A stretch of DNA of 25,722 bases, taken from an uncultured Lachnospiraceae bacterium (lineage in GTDB: Bacteria > Bacillota > Clostridia > Lachnospirales > Lachnospiraceae). The notes under the pieces are model-generated. The model was not told the DNA's origin. It searched no databases and saw only the letters and a list, made by a program, of their open reading frames with translations. Positions 1 to 7,296 of this stretch are shown in pieces. Numbering within the stretch: the stretch's first letter is position 1; every line of letters starts with the position of its first letter. The stretch lies in assembly GCA_945836565.1 (NCBI GenBank), contig CAMALN010000003.1:1-25722 (forward strand), written 5' to 3'. The translations under genes and the position numbers were made by a program.

Positions 1-61
1 CTGCCGCATACAAGGCATTGCAGCCCATCACTACATCTAATATCACATCACTTATGCCCAT
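1..61 (-). CDS. 5' end of a small or unknown protein, cut by window edge
   Basis: An ATG at 61 on the minus strand is preceded by a good ribosome binding site (GGAGAG, 3 nt before the ATG) and stays open to the window edge for 20 codons. The visible peptide begins MGISDVILDVVMGC and is mostly hydrophobic with one cysteine. I do not recognise it. It lies directly downstream of the GHKL kinase gene, but a strong intrinsic terminator (73-106) stands between them and ends only 12 nt before this ATG. Expression would therefore need read-through. It could be the start of a peptide or membrane protein linked to the two-component system, or an unrelated gene. Reality as a gene is likely but not proven. 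Confidence 0.45.
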   Translation of the reverse strand, partial: MGISDVILDVVMGCNALYAA

Positions 62-72
62 CTTCTCTCCTC

Positions 73-106
73 AAAAAAACACCTCCGGTGCAACACTGCA
101 CCAGAG
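73..106 (-). terminator. Intrinsic terminator after the GHKL kinase gene
   Basis: On the minus strand a 10-bp stem (CTCTGGTGCA pairing with TGCACCGGAG, one G-T wobble, 4-nt loop) is followed by GTG and a run of seven T. It sits 11 nt after the kinase stop codon, a classic Rho-independent terminator. Its T-run runs into the ribosome binding site of the next small ORF. Confidence 0.85.
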
Positions 107-116
107 TAATAATCCC

Positions 117-797
117 TTATAAATGTAATAAACTGATGACGATATCAATCATATCGCCCTTATCTTCTACAGTCATATCACCCTTATATTTTGTCACTAT
201 GTCCCTTATTATCTGTGTACCATATCCATGACTATCCCTGTCACTCTTCGTAGTCGCAAAGCCCTCCTCCAGAGGATGCCTGTATTCAGCCTTGCTGTTT
301 GAGATGTGTATTTGCACCTCATTATGCGTCTCTATACACATAAGCTTAACAAGCTTTCTCTCACAGCTACAGCAAGCCTCAAATGCATTATTGATTAGAT
401 TAGTTATAAGCGCTGTCATATCCACTTCATCCGCATCATATGCGACAGACCACCTATCCAGCGTCTCAGCAAAAGCATCATCACAGTAGAAATCTATCCC
501 TTTAGCTTCTGCTTCCTGTTTTTTTCTGTCCACCAATATACCAAGCGGACTATTGCCTGCCTCTATCATACCATCCACCAGTGCAAGCTGCTCCAGCATA
601 TCATGCTTAAGCTTTCTAAGCTTCCTGTTATCCTCGACGGCATTTGCATAACCATTGTCTGCGTTGCTTAATATCAGGCTGTAATCATTCTTCTCTTCCA
701 ACAGCTTTTTGTGTCTTCTTTGTTCAGCTACTACAGCGGCACGCATGACAAGCAATATCAATAGTGTAATTATAATGTATAGACATAATGTTTTCAT
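117..797 (-). CDS. Short GHKL-type sensor histidine kinase (AgrC/LytS-like catalytic core)
   Basis: This 226-residue protein has a single N-terminal membrane segment (about residues 3-20), a short linker likely to form a coiled coil, and a GHKL kinase core. The phospho-acceptor His lies in LRKLKHD (His65), the N box in TNLINNAFEA (about 132-141), and the glycine-rich ATP-lid region ends in GYGTQII. Family knowledge says such kinases phosphorylate LytTR regulators, and one is encoded directly upstream (stop codon 814-816). The usual multi-helix sensor domain of AgrC-type proteins is absent, so the input is unclear. A GTG at 809 would add four residues, but the ATG at 797 sits about 9 nt after AAAAGGTG and is the better start. 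The family is confident; the signal is unknown. Confidence 0.85.
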   Translation of the reverse strand: MKTLCLYIIITLLILLVMRAAVVAEQRRHKKLLEEKNDYSLILSNADNGYANAVEDNRKLRKLKHDMLEQLALVDGMIEAGNSPLGILVDRKKQEAEAKGIDFYCDDAFAETLDRWSVAYDADEVDMTALITNLINNAFEACCSCERKLVKLMCIETHNEVQIHISNSKAEYRHPLEEGFATTKSDRDSHGYGTQIIRDIVTKYKGDMTVEDKGDMIDIVISLLHL

Positions 798-813
798 GAT
801 GCGTAACACCTTT

Positions 814-1536
814 TCATATATTCATTGAGCAATGCAACAGATATGCTCGAAAAAAGTCATCCCTATATGTATCACCTATCGGAATTCTTTCGGCATTATC
901 CAGCTCCAGCTCATTTCCGTCAATTAATCTTATATGTTCCATATTTACGAAGAAGCCACGATGGCATCTGACAAAGTCTCCGGACAACTGCTTCGATATC
1001 TCTCTTAGTGACTTGTAACACTTATACTCCCTGTCCGCCATGCCTATCCTCACTATTCTCTGAGCTCTCTCGACATATAACACGTCTCTTTGCTTTATCA
1101 TCACCACGTTACCGTTACTGGTAATATTTAATATATCATTTACACCCTGCATCTCCAGCAACCTAACTGCCTTATTCATGGCAAGAGGCAATGTTGTATC
1201 CATATTTTTCTTCAGCACAAAATAGCAATGTGTCGATTCATATACCCTGGTTGCAAACTCCAAAATCGAGGATGTATATATTATTACACATTGCTCATAC
1301 CTACTATTTATTAGCTTGGTCATATCAATTCCATTATTTGAATTCTTTTCGAATTCAATATCCATAATGGCTATGTTATAGTCAAAGCTTCCCGTATCAA
1401 TCTCATCCATTAGCTCCTCAGGAGAACGCATATTTATATCTGCATCCCTGTAGTCATCCATACGCTGTATACTGTCACGTATCAATTCGCGGTCCGCTTC
1501 TTTATCATCACATATAACTATCCTTATATCCAACAT
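814..1536 (-). CDS. LytTR-family response regulator
   Basis: The 240-residue protein has an N-terminal receiver domain (about 1-120) with the acidic pocket DD at 10-11, phospho-acceptor Asp59 in IMDIEF, Thr88/Ser89 and Lys109. A C-terminal LytTR DNA-binding domain (about 135-235) contains the typical FVRCHRGFFVN segment. Proteins of this type (AgrA, ComE, VirR) bind paired direct repeats upstream of target promoters. The ATG at 1536 has AAAGGTGA just upstream. The cognate kinase follows, probably as one operon that ends at the terminator at 73-106. The gene is transcribed divergently from an XRE repressor, and the intergenic region carries shared repeats. Targets cannot be read from the window. 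Confidence 0.92.
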   Translation of the reverse strand: MLDIRIVICDDKEADRELIRDSIQRMDDYRDADINMRSPEELMDEIDTGSFDYNIAIMDIEFEKNSNNGIDMTKLINSRYEQCVIIYTSSILEFATRVYESTHCYFVLKKNMDTTLPLAMNKAVRLLEMQGVNDILNITSNGNVVMIKQRDVLYVERAQRIVRIGMADREYKCYKSLREISKQLSGDFVRCHRGFFVNMEHIRLIDGNELELDNAERIPIGDTYRDDFFRAYLLHCSMNI

Positions 1537-1558
1537 TGCTTCACCTTTGAAACCATAT

Positions 1559-1691
1559 ACTTATAGTGTGAATCATAACATATCAGTTTGAATTTTTAAA
1601 TAATTTTTAATATATATCACTAATCTTTTTAATACTACCATAACCCTTTAAGTATTTCCACTATTTTATATGTATATATTCACTTATAGTG
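1559..1691. repeat. 10-bp direct repeat ACTTATAGTG in the divergent promoter region
   Basis: ACTTATAGTG occurs at 1559-1568 and again at 1682-1691. The first copy overlaps the expected transcription start of the LytTR regulator gene. The second lies upstream of the XRE gene and, with the base before it, forms an imperfect palindrome CACT-TAT-AGTG. It is also the right arm of a wider inverted repeat (CCACTAT at 1658-1664 with ATAGTGG at 1686-1692). Such sites would suit a repressor that binds both promoters, but this is inferred from position only. Confidence 0.5.
1572..1600 (-). promoter_or_regulatory. Candidate promoter of the LytTR regulator/kinase operon
   Basis: On the minus strand TTTAAA (1595-1600) and TATGAT (1572-1577) are spaced by 17 nt, and a TG sits one base before the -10 element (extended -10). 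Transcription would start near 1565, inside the first ACTTATAGTG repeat and about 30 nt before the ATG. The -35 box is a modest match. Confidence 0.45.
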
Positions 1692-1701
1692 GATATATTT
1701 G

Positions 1702-1717
1702 TTTTAGACTTTTAGAC
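1702..1717. repeat. Perfect tandem octamer TTTTAGAC x2 upstream of the XRE gene
   Basis: TTTTAGAC is repeated head to tail at 1702-1709 and 1710-1717, ending 30 nt before the XRE start codon. It falls where a core promoter or operator for that gene would be. It may be an operator half-site pair or chance in an AT-rich region. Confidence 0.4.
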
Positions 1718-1746
1718 ATAACTATGGCGTGGGAGGTAAATTATAA

Positions 1747-2034
1747 TTGACCTTTGGAGATAAATTACGGAATCTTAGAAAATCACAGCATCTGACACAG
1801 CAACAGCTTGCTGACAGATTAGGACTTGCCAAATCGATTATTTCTTATTATGAGCTGGGTGAACGATATCCATCCTATGATATACTGATTAAAGTATCAC
1901 GCAACTTCCACGTAACCACTGATTACCTACTGGATGTTGAGCGGCATAGAACAATGGATGTGTCCGATCTGTCAGAGGAAGACATCTCAGTATTACAGAC
2001 CGTAGCAGATGCTTTACGAAAAAAACGACACTAA
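1747..2034 (+). CDS. Small XRE-family helix-turn-helix repressor
   Basis: The 95-residue protein has an N-terminal Cro/CI-type helix-turn-helix (residues about 6-61). The recognition elements lie in LTQQQLADRLGLAKSIISYYE, and the domain closes with the common TTDYLLD motif. The C-terminal 30 residues form an acidic then basic helix, probably for dimerisation. The start is TTG at 1747, preceded at 9 nt by GGGAGGT, which is much better than any ATG nearby. The gene diverges from the LytTR two-component operon and reads toward the acidic hypothetical gene, which has its own promoter. Proteins of this size usually repress their own promoter and a neighbour. The inverted and direct repeats at 1559-1717 are candidate operators. 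No phage or toxin genes are adjacent. Confidence 0.88.
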   Translation: MTFGDKLRNLRKSQHLTQQQLADRLGLAKSIISYYELGERYPSYDILIKVSRNFHVTTDYLLDVERHRTMDVSDLSEEDISVLQTVADALRKKRH

Positions 2035-2089
2035 CCTCTCGCAACATTTGATTCATCGTTATTACATGACGCAGCATCAATTCTGTCAC

Positions 2090-2118
2090 TTGATTTTTGC
2101 AAATTCTTGTATTAGAAT
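2090..2118 (+). promoter_or_regulatory. Candidate sigma-A promoter of the acidic hypothetical gene
   Basis: TTGATT (2090-2095) and TAGAAT (2113-2118) are separated by exactly 17 nt. The predicted start near 2125 leaves a leader of about 45 nt before the ATG at 2170, which has AAGGAGA upstream. Confidence 0.6.
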
Positions 2119-2169
2119 ATTCTTATTGTTTTTGTGGAAGAATAATAAAAATTGATAAGGAGAATAATT

Positions 2170-2583
2170 ATGGGAAAGTTTGTTAAGAATCTGCTCAAGG
2201 TTACAGCAGCCACTGCCGCAGTCGGCGGTCTCTGCTATGCATTCAAGGATAAGATTAAAGAATCCAAGGTCTATAAGGATTACGATGTAGACGAAAAGCT
2301 TAACAAGGTTAAGACTACCATTAAGGAAAAGATGCCTAAGGTATTTGACAACGAAGAGGATTACGTAGAGGACGATGAGATTTTCTTCGAGGATGAGGAT
2401 TTTAATCCTGAGGATTCATCACGTGATTACGTATCTATCAATAATGAGCCTGCTGCTGAGGCGGACGCTGATGCCGAAGGCGCTCCTGAAGAAACAGAGG
2501 GAGATACTGATAGTTCAGAGGCCGCTGCTGATACAGACGCTGCTTCTTCCGACGACGGTGATATACCAACTATAGAAGTATAG
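2170..2583 (+). CDS. Hypothetical protein with N-terminal hydrophobic helix and acidic tail
   Basis: I do not recognise a specific family for this 137-residue protein. It begins with a basic stretch and a hydrophobic, alanine-rich helix (about residues 8-24). A lysine-rich segment (27-57) follows, then a strongly acidic, low-complexity tail (60-130) full of Asp, Glu, Ala and Ser. The head resembles YtxH-like proteins with a single membrane helix, but the acidic tail does not. Cys22 lies in GGLC, which lacks the small residue expected at -1 of a lipobox, so a lipoprotein is unlikely. The ATG at 2170 (AAGGAGA, 6 nt spacing) is preferred over an in-frame TTG at 2152. It has its own promoter and shares a bidirectional terminator with the convergent kinase operon. 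Confidence 0.75.
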   Translation: MGKFVKNLLKVTAATAAVGGLCYAFKDKIKESKVYKDYDVDEKLNKVKTTIKEKMPKVFDNEEDYVEDDEIFFEDEDFNPEDSSRDYVSINNEPAAEADADAEGAPEETEGDTDSSEAAADTDAASSDDGDIPTIEV

Positions 2584-2602
2584 AAAATACTATAAAAATC
2601 AA

Positions 2603-2637
2603 CAGTGCCGGTCACATATGCGACCGACATTGTTTTT
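2603..2637. terminator. Bidirectional terminator between convergent genes
   Basis: A GC-rich imperfect hairpin (arms 2603-2613 and 2622-2632) is followed on the plus strand by five T, and on the minus strand by GTTGATTTTTA. It ends the acidic hypothetical gene on one side and the mutS2/two-component operon on the other. The kinase stop codon (2637-2639) overlaps its edge. Confidence 0.75.
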
Positions 2638-4079
2638 CATTTTAATTCATTTTCATTTGTCTGCTTATTTTTTACCTTCGCAAGCGAGAATGTGAACTCA
2701 CTTCCTACCCCCTCAGTACTTACTACATTTATATTCTCGCCATGCGCCTTAATAATCTCTCGAGTAATCGCAAGTCCCAAACCGGTTCCCTGCTTATCCT
2801 TTCCTCTCGAAGCATCAGCCTTATAGAATCTGACCCAGATTTTATTCAGCGAATCGGCCGGTATACCACAGCCCTCATCCTTAACAGACACAAATACCTT
2901 GCCATTTTTATCATGCAAAGTAATATATATACTTTTGTCAGCCGGTGTGAATTTTATCGCATTATCAAGCAGATTATATATAACCTGCTGTATCTTGGTT
3001 TTATCTGCAAGAACCATCGTTTCTTCACAGTGATTATTCAGTATGAGAGAGATACCTTTTTCTACACATTTTCCTTCAAAGGTATTCATCGCATTCTTCA
3101 CAAGCTCAATTATATCGAACTCCTTGAACACCAGCCATATACCGTAGGAATCCATGCTGTTTAACTCAAGCATGCTGGAGGTAAGCTTAGTCAGTCGATT
3201 AGTCTCCTTGATTACGATATCGAGATATTTCCCCTGCTTCTCCGGCGGTATGGTTCCATCCTGTATAGCCTCTATATATCCTTTAATAGAGGTAAGCGGC
3301 GAACGGAAATCATGCGATATGTTGGATATAAAATCCCTTCTGTATTCATCCAGCTTAGAAAGCTCCGATGCCATATAATCTATGGTAAGGGCAAGCTGTC
3401 CTATCTCATCATCGGATTTGATATCTGTCTTGATATCAAAATTACCCGTAGCATACTGCTCTGCAACAGAGCTCATCTTCTTGATAGGCTTGATAATCTT
3501 GTTCGATATAAGCGCAAGCAGCAATATAGATACGATAAGCATCAGCAAAAACGGTACATATATCGCACTTACGAGGTCCTTCTGCACGCTGGATAGCTGT
3601 TCCACCGTGGAATGAAGCAGTATCATACCATTTGGTTCACCATTGGTCTGTATGGGAATGGCAACAGATATTACGTCATCGTTGAACACCCCATAGAAAT
3701 CTCCCGTAAATGTCTGCTTGGTTGTAAGGTCAAAATCAGGATCAAGCATTTTAAGATTCACAGGATTCTCCAAGGCATTTAACGGACTGGCTACCGCATA
3801 TATCCGACCTAAGCTGTCGGCAAGCCATACGCTGGCATTTAGTGTTGAGCTATAGTAATTGATATTTTTCTGTACATCCTCTATCGAAAGTATACCCTGT
3901 ATATATCCTGACACCGTCTGTTCTGCAACGAGAAAGCCTTCATTTGTAAGAATCTCCGTCTTCTCATTTATAAGCGCATTTCTTGTAGCATATGTAGAGT
4001 AAAATACTATCAACGCAAACAAGGTGAGTGACAGGAACAGGAAGCCCAGTATTATTTTATCAAAAAACGAGTGTTTCAT
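2637..4079 (-). CDS. PhoR/ResE-like sensor histidine kinase
   Basis: The 480-residue inner-membrane kinase has a first membrane helix (about 8-29), an extracytoplasmic sensor region (30-170), a second helix (173-192) and a HAMP linker (190-245). A HisKA domain follows with phospho-acceptor His256 in SHDFRSPL, then the HATPase_c domain: N box around 364-378, DEGCGIP at 401-407 and GTGLGL at 431-436. All catalytic motifs are intact. It starts 12 nt after the OmpR-type regulator gene and has GAGGTAAAG before its ATG, so the two are surely partners. The pair follows mutS2 with an 18-nt gap and is probably cotranscribed with it. The architecture is that of envelope or phosphate sensors, but the extracellular region gives no clear ligand. 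Confidence 0.92.
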   Translation of the reverse strand: MKHSFFDKIILGFLFLSLTLFALIVFYSTYATRNALINEKTEILTNEGFLVAEQTVSGYIQGILSIEDVQKNINYYSSTLNASVWLADSLGRIYAVASPLNALENPVNLKMLDPDFDLTTKQTFTGDFYGVFNDDVISVAIPIQTNGEPNGMILLHSTVEQLSSVQKDLVSAIYVPFLLMLIVSILLLALISNKIIKPIKKMSSVAEQYATGNFDIKTDIKSDDEIGQLALTIDYMASELSKLDEYRRDFISNISHDFRSPLTSIKGYIEAIQDGTIPPEKQGKYLDIVIKETNRLTKLTSSMLELNSMDSYGIWLVFKEFDIIELVKNAMNTFEGKCVEKGISLILNNHCEETMVLADKTKIQQVIYNLLDNAIKFTPADKSIYITLHDKNGKVFVSVKDEGCGIPADSLNKIWVRFYKADASRGKDKQGTGLGLAITREIIKAHGENINVVSTEGVGSEFTFSLAKVKNKQTNENELK

Positions 4080-4091
4080 AGCTTTACCTCA

Positions 4092-4802
4092 TCAACCTAT
4101 CTCAAACTTATATCCCTTGCCCCACACTGTTGTAATCGACCAGCCGTGATTCTCGTTGAGCTTTTCTCTAAGTCTCTTGATATGAACATCGACCGTTCTT
4201 GAATCTCCGATAAAATCATATCCCCAAAGCTTGTCGAGAAGCTGCTCTCTGGTAAATACCTGATTCGGTCTGTTTGCCAGAAAATACAGCAGTTCCAATT
4301 CCTTTGGCGGCATATCTATAGTCCTGCCCTCGAACACTACCTTGTAATTCGTTATATTTACAAGTAAGTTGTCATACTCGACATATTCACCCTTGCGGTC
4401 CGTCTCAACTGCAACAGCTGTTTTGCCTGCTATTGCGCTAGTTCTTCTAAGCACCGCCTTGACTCTCGCCACAAGCTCATTGGAATCAAACGGCTTTACC
4501 ATATAATCGTCTGCTCCAAGCTTAAGTCCCAGTACCTTATCGAATACCTCGCCCTTAGCCGACAGCATAATCACCGGTGTAAGCTTTGTCTTCCTTATCT
4601 CGGTACACACATCATATCCATCTATATCAGGAAGCATAATGTCCAAAAGTATAAGATCCGGATCGTAGCTTTTCACAAGCTCCAATGCATCCCTGCCGTT
4701 ATATGCTATCTCTGTCGAAAAGCATTCCTTTATCAGGTACAGAGATATAAGCTCCGCTATATTTTCATCATCATCTACAATAAGAATCCTCTGTTTATCC
4801 AT
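4092..4802 (-). CDS. OmpR/PhoB-family response regulator
   Basis: The 236-residue regulator has a receiver domain with the acidic pocket DDD at 10-12, phospho-acceptor Asp54, Ser81 and Lys103 (the MVKPF motif). A C-terminal winged helix follows (about 140-235), with the conserved ELELLYFLANRPNQVF region and the recognition segment around SRTVDVHIKRLREKL. It should bind tandem direct repeats near target promoters when phosphorylated by the kinase just downstream. The ATG at 4802 is preceded by GGGGGT. The family assignment is firm; the regulon cannot be seen here. Confidence 0.94.
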   Translation of the reverse strand: MDKQRILIVDDDENIAELISLYLIKECFSTEIAYNGRDALELVKSYDPDLILLDIMLPDIDGYDVCTEIRKTKLTPVIMLSAKGEVFDKVLGLKLGADDYMVKPFDSNELVARVKAVLRRTSAIAGKTAVAVETDRKGEYVEYDNLLVNITNYKVVFEGRTIDMPPKELELLYFLANRPNQVFTREQLLDKLWGYDFIGDSRTVDVHIKRLREKLNENHGWSITTVWGKGYKFEIG

Positions 4803-4820
4803 ATATACCCCCTATTGCTT

Positions 4821-7238
4821 CTATAATTCTACTATAGTGACACCATATTCGCCCTCGCCATACTCGCCGGCGCGAAATGACTTCACATGCTTTTGTCTTC
4901 TCAGGAAGTCATGGATACCCTTCCTTAAAGCTCCTGTTCCTTTTCCATGAATGATAGTAACCTTATGCATATGTGCCAGGCAGGCATCATCAAGGAATTT
5001 GTCTACAACCGGGATGGCCTCATCTACGGTAAGTCCCATAACATTCACCTCAGGCGAGAAGGTCATAACCTTCTGTCTGGCATTATAGGATGCATGACCC
5101 TTATTAGCGGCCTTTGCGTCCTTTTTGAGACTGTCTATGCTCGTGGTTACAGTATCCTCCTGAACCAGATTAAGATCAGAAATGTGCAGCTTCATCTTGA
5201 GCACACCCATAGTCACATCCAGCATCCCCTTTGAATCCGGCATGGAAGATATAGTTCCCTTAGTCTCCATGCTTATTACATATACCATATCTCCGATATG
5301 GATATCCTTTGCCTTTAGGTTCGAGGTCTGCTTTGGCTTTGATGCCGCATTGTCCTTATCATAAGCATTAAGCCTATCCCTAAGCTTCGCCCTCTTATCC
5401 TCCATATCCTTCATATCCGCCTTCGAAGGATTGCTGCGCCACTTGTTATAATCCCTTATCGTTTTGTCGGCAACGGTCTTCGCTTCCTCTATAATATCCC
5501 TTGCCTGAGCTCTGGCATCAGCTAAAAGCTCTGCCTTCTTCGCCGCAAGCTCTTCTTCCTTCGCCGCAAGTTTAGCCTTTCTTTCCTCTATCTCACGCTT
5601 ATATGCCTCTATCGCAAGCTCATCCTCCCGTATAGTCTTACGGCTTTGTTCAAGCTCAGCAATAAGCGTCTCCATATCTACGGCATCACTGTCAAGCTGT
5701 GCCTTTGCTGCATCTATGATATAATCCGGCAAGCCAAGCTTGTTTGATATTGCAAAAGCATTTGATTTGCCCGGTATACCGATATTTAACTTATATGTCG
5801 GCTTCAATGATGCAACATCGAATTCACAGGATGCATTCTCCACTCCATCGGTAGATAATGCATAGGTTTTAAGCTCACTATAATGGGTAGTTGCCATACA
5901 TCTGGCACCCATATCCTTAAGGTCATTCAATATCGCAACAGCGAGAGCTGCTCCCTCTATCGGATCTGTACCACCGCCCAGCTCGTCAAACAGACATAAG
6001 CAGTCAGGGGTTGCGTGCCGGACTATATATACGATATTGCTCATATGAGATGAGAATGTGGATAAACTCTGCTCTATACTCTGCTCATCTCCGATATCCG
6101 CAAATACATCCTCGAACACTGCAAGCTTTGATCCATCCATAGCCGGTATATGAAGTCCCGCCTGTCCCATAAGGGTGAATAATCCCAAGGTCTTAAGCGA
6201 TACCGTCTTTCCTCCTGTATTCGGACCCGTCACTATGAGCAGATTATAATCCTCACCCAGACGTATATCCACAGGCACCACGGTATGTTTATCAAGCAGA
6301 GGATGTCTGCCGCTCTTGATGTCTATTATGCCCTCAGTATTAAATACAGGCTGACTGCCATTGTACGACCTCGCGAATTTCGCTCTTGCAAATATAAAAT
6401 CAAGCTCCGTAAGCACCTGCACATCATAGGCGATATCCTCAACCGCAGCAGCTGCCATGGCGCTTAAGCCCTCCAATATCTTCTCTATCTCAATTAGCTC
6501 ACGTCCCTCCAGCTCCTTTATCTCGTTATTCAGATTAACAACAGACATAGGCTCGATGAAGAGAGTTGCTCCGGTCTTGGACTGGTCATGTATCATGCCC
6601 GGAAAATGCGAACGGTGCTCAGCCTTTACAGGTATACAGTAACGTCCGTTTCTCATGGTTACGAGGTTTTCCTGAAGCATATCACTAATATCAGAGTTTT
6701 TCGTAAGCTTCATAAGCTGCTGGTGAAGCTTATCATTTGTAAGCTGCATGCTTCTACGTATACTCTTAAGTGCTGATGACGCATCATCTGCAAGTTCATT
6801 TTCAGCTATTATGCATCTTCTTATCTCAGAAGAAATGTTGTCAAGCAGCACAAGCTGATTAAAGCTCTCAGTAAGCGAATCAACATTCACCTTCTCAGTC
6901 ATATCAAGGTCCGAGCCATCGCCATACTGCTTTATGGCATGCGCGGTCTCAAGCAGTCCGGCAAGGTCCAAAAGCTCTCTTGATGTAAGCGAGCCCGACA
7001 CCTCAAGTCTCTTGATGGTCGCCCCGATATCCTTTAAGCCCGCAAATGAAGGATTGCCCTGCTTATGTAATCTTAAAAGTGCATCTCTGGTTTCCCCCTG
7101 CAGAGCATTTATAGTACCTATCTCTCTCTGTGGCTTCATGCGGTCACATCTTCGCTTCGCCATAGGCGATACCGCATACTCAGTAAGCATCCCAAGTATT
7201 TTATTGTATTCTAATATTCTTAAGCTTCTTTTATTCAT
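4821..7238 (-). CDS. mutS2: MutS2 (RqcU): ATPase with Smr endonuclease domain
   Basis: The 805-residue protein matches the MutS2 family in length and domain order. A MutS-like core and lever region (about 1-320) is followed by the ATPase with Walker A GPNTGGKT (338-345) and Walker B LFDELGGGTDP. A long coiled coil (about 520-600), a KOW-like segment (about 640-690) and a C-terminal Smr domain (about 730-805) with HGKGTG follow. The family is linked to suppression of recombination and, in Bacillus, to splitting collided ribosomes for quality control. The Smr LDLRG motif reads VNVMG here, although HGKGTG is kept. It is followed at 18 nt by the OmpR-type regulator. The start has a modest site (AGGA) 9 nt upstream. 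Confidence 0.96.
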   Translation of the reverse strand: MNKRSLRILEYNKILGMLTEYAVSPMAKRRCDRMKPQREIGTINALQGETRDALLRLHKQGNPSFAGLKDIGATIKRLEVSGSLTSRELLDLAGLLETAHAIKQYGDGSDLDMTEKVNVDSLTESFNQLVLLDNISSEIRRCIIAENELADDASSALKSIRRSMQLTNDKLHQQLMKLTKNSDISDMLQENLVTMRNGRYCIPVKAEHRSHFPGMIHDQSKTGATLFIEPMSVVNLNNEIKELEGRELIEIEKILEGLSAMAAAAVEDIAYDVQVLTELDFIFARAKFARSYNGSQPVFNTEGIIDIKSGRHPLLDKHTVVPVDIRLGEDYNLLIVTGPNTGGKTVSLKTLGLFTLMGQAGLHIPAMDGSKLAVFEDVFADIGDEQSIEQSLSTFSSHMSNIVYIVRHATPDCLCLFDELGGGTDPIEGAALAVAILNDLKDMGARCMATTHYSELKTYALSTDGVENASCEFDVASLKPTYKLNIGIPGKSNAFAISNKLGLPDYIIDAAKAQLDSDAVDMETLIAELEQSRKTIREDELAIEAYKREIEERKAKLAAKEEELAAKKAELLADARAQARDIIEEAKTVADKTIRDYNKWRSNPSKADMKDMEDKRAKLRDRLNAYDKDNAASKPKQTSNLKAKDIHIGDMVYVISMETKGTISSMPDSKGMLDVTMGVLKMKLHISDLNLVQEDTVTTSIDSLKKDAKAANKGHASYNARQKVMTFSPEVNVMGLTVDEAIPVVDKFLDDACLAHMHKVTIIHGKGTGALRKGIHDFLRRQKHVKSFRAGEYGEGEYGVTIVEL

Positions 7239-7296
7239 GTTATTATTCCTGTATTATATATTTCCTGTATCAGATAACCTTTTATCCGAATTCTAT

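Noticed and set aside
1581..1590. Half-site TCAGTTTG resembling a LytTR binding element
   Set aside because: Only one copy is seen; LytTR proteins need two spaced direct repeats, and no partner is found at about 21 bp.
2230..2240. Possible lipobox cysteine in the acidic hypothetical protein
   Set aside because: The residue before Cys22 is Leu, not Gly, Ala or Ser, so signal peptidase II cleavage is unlikely.
7253..7258. Perfect TATAAT on the minus strand upstream of mutS2
   Set aside because: It would start transcription about 8 nt before the ATG, inside the ribosome binding site, and no -35 element is found at 16-18 nt.
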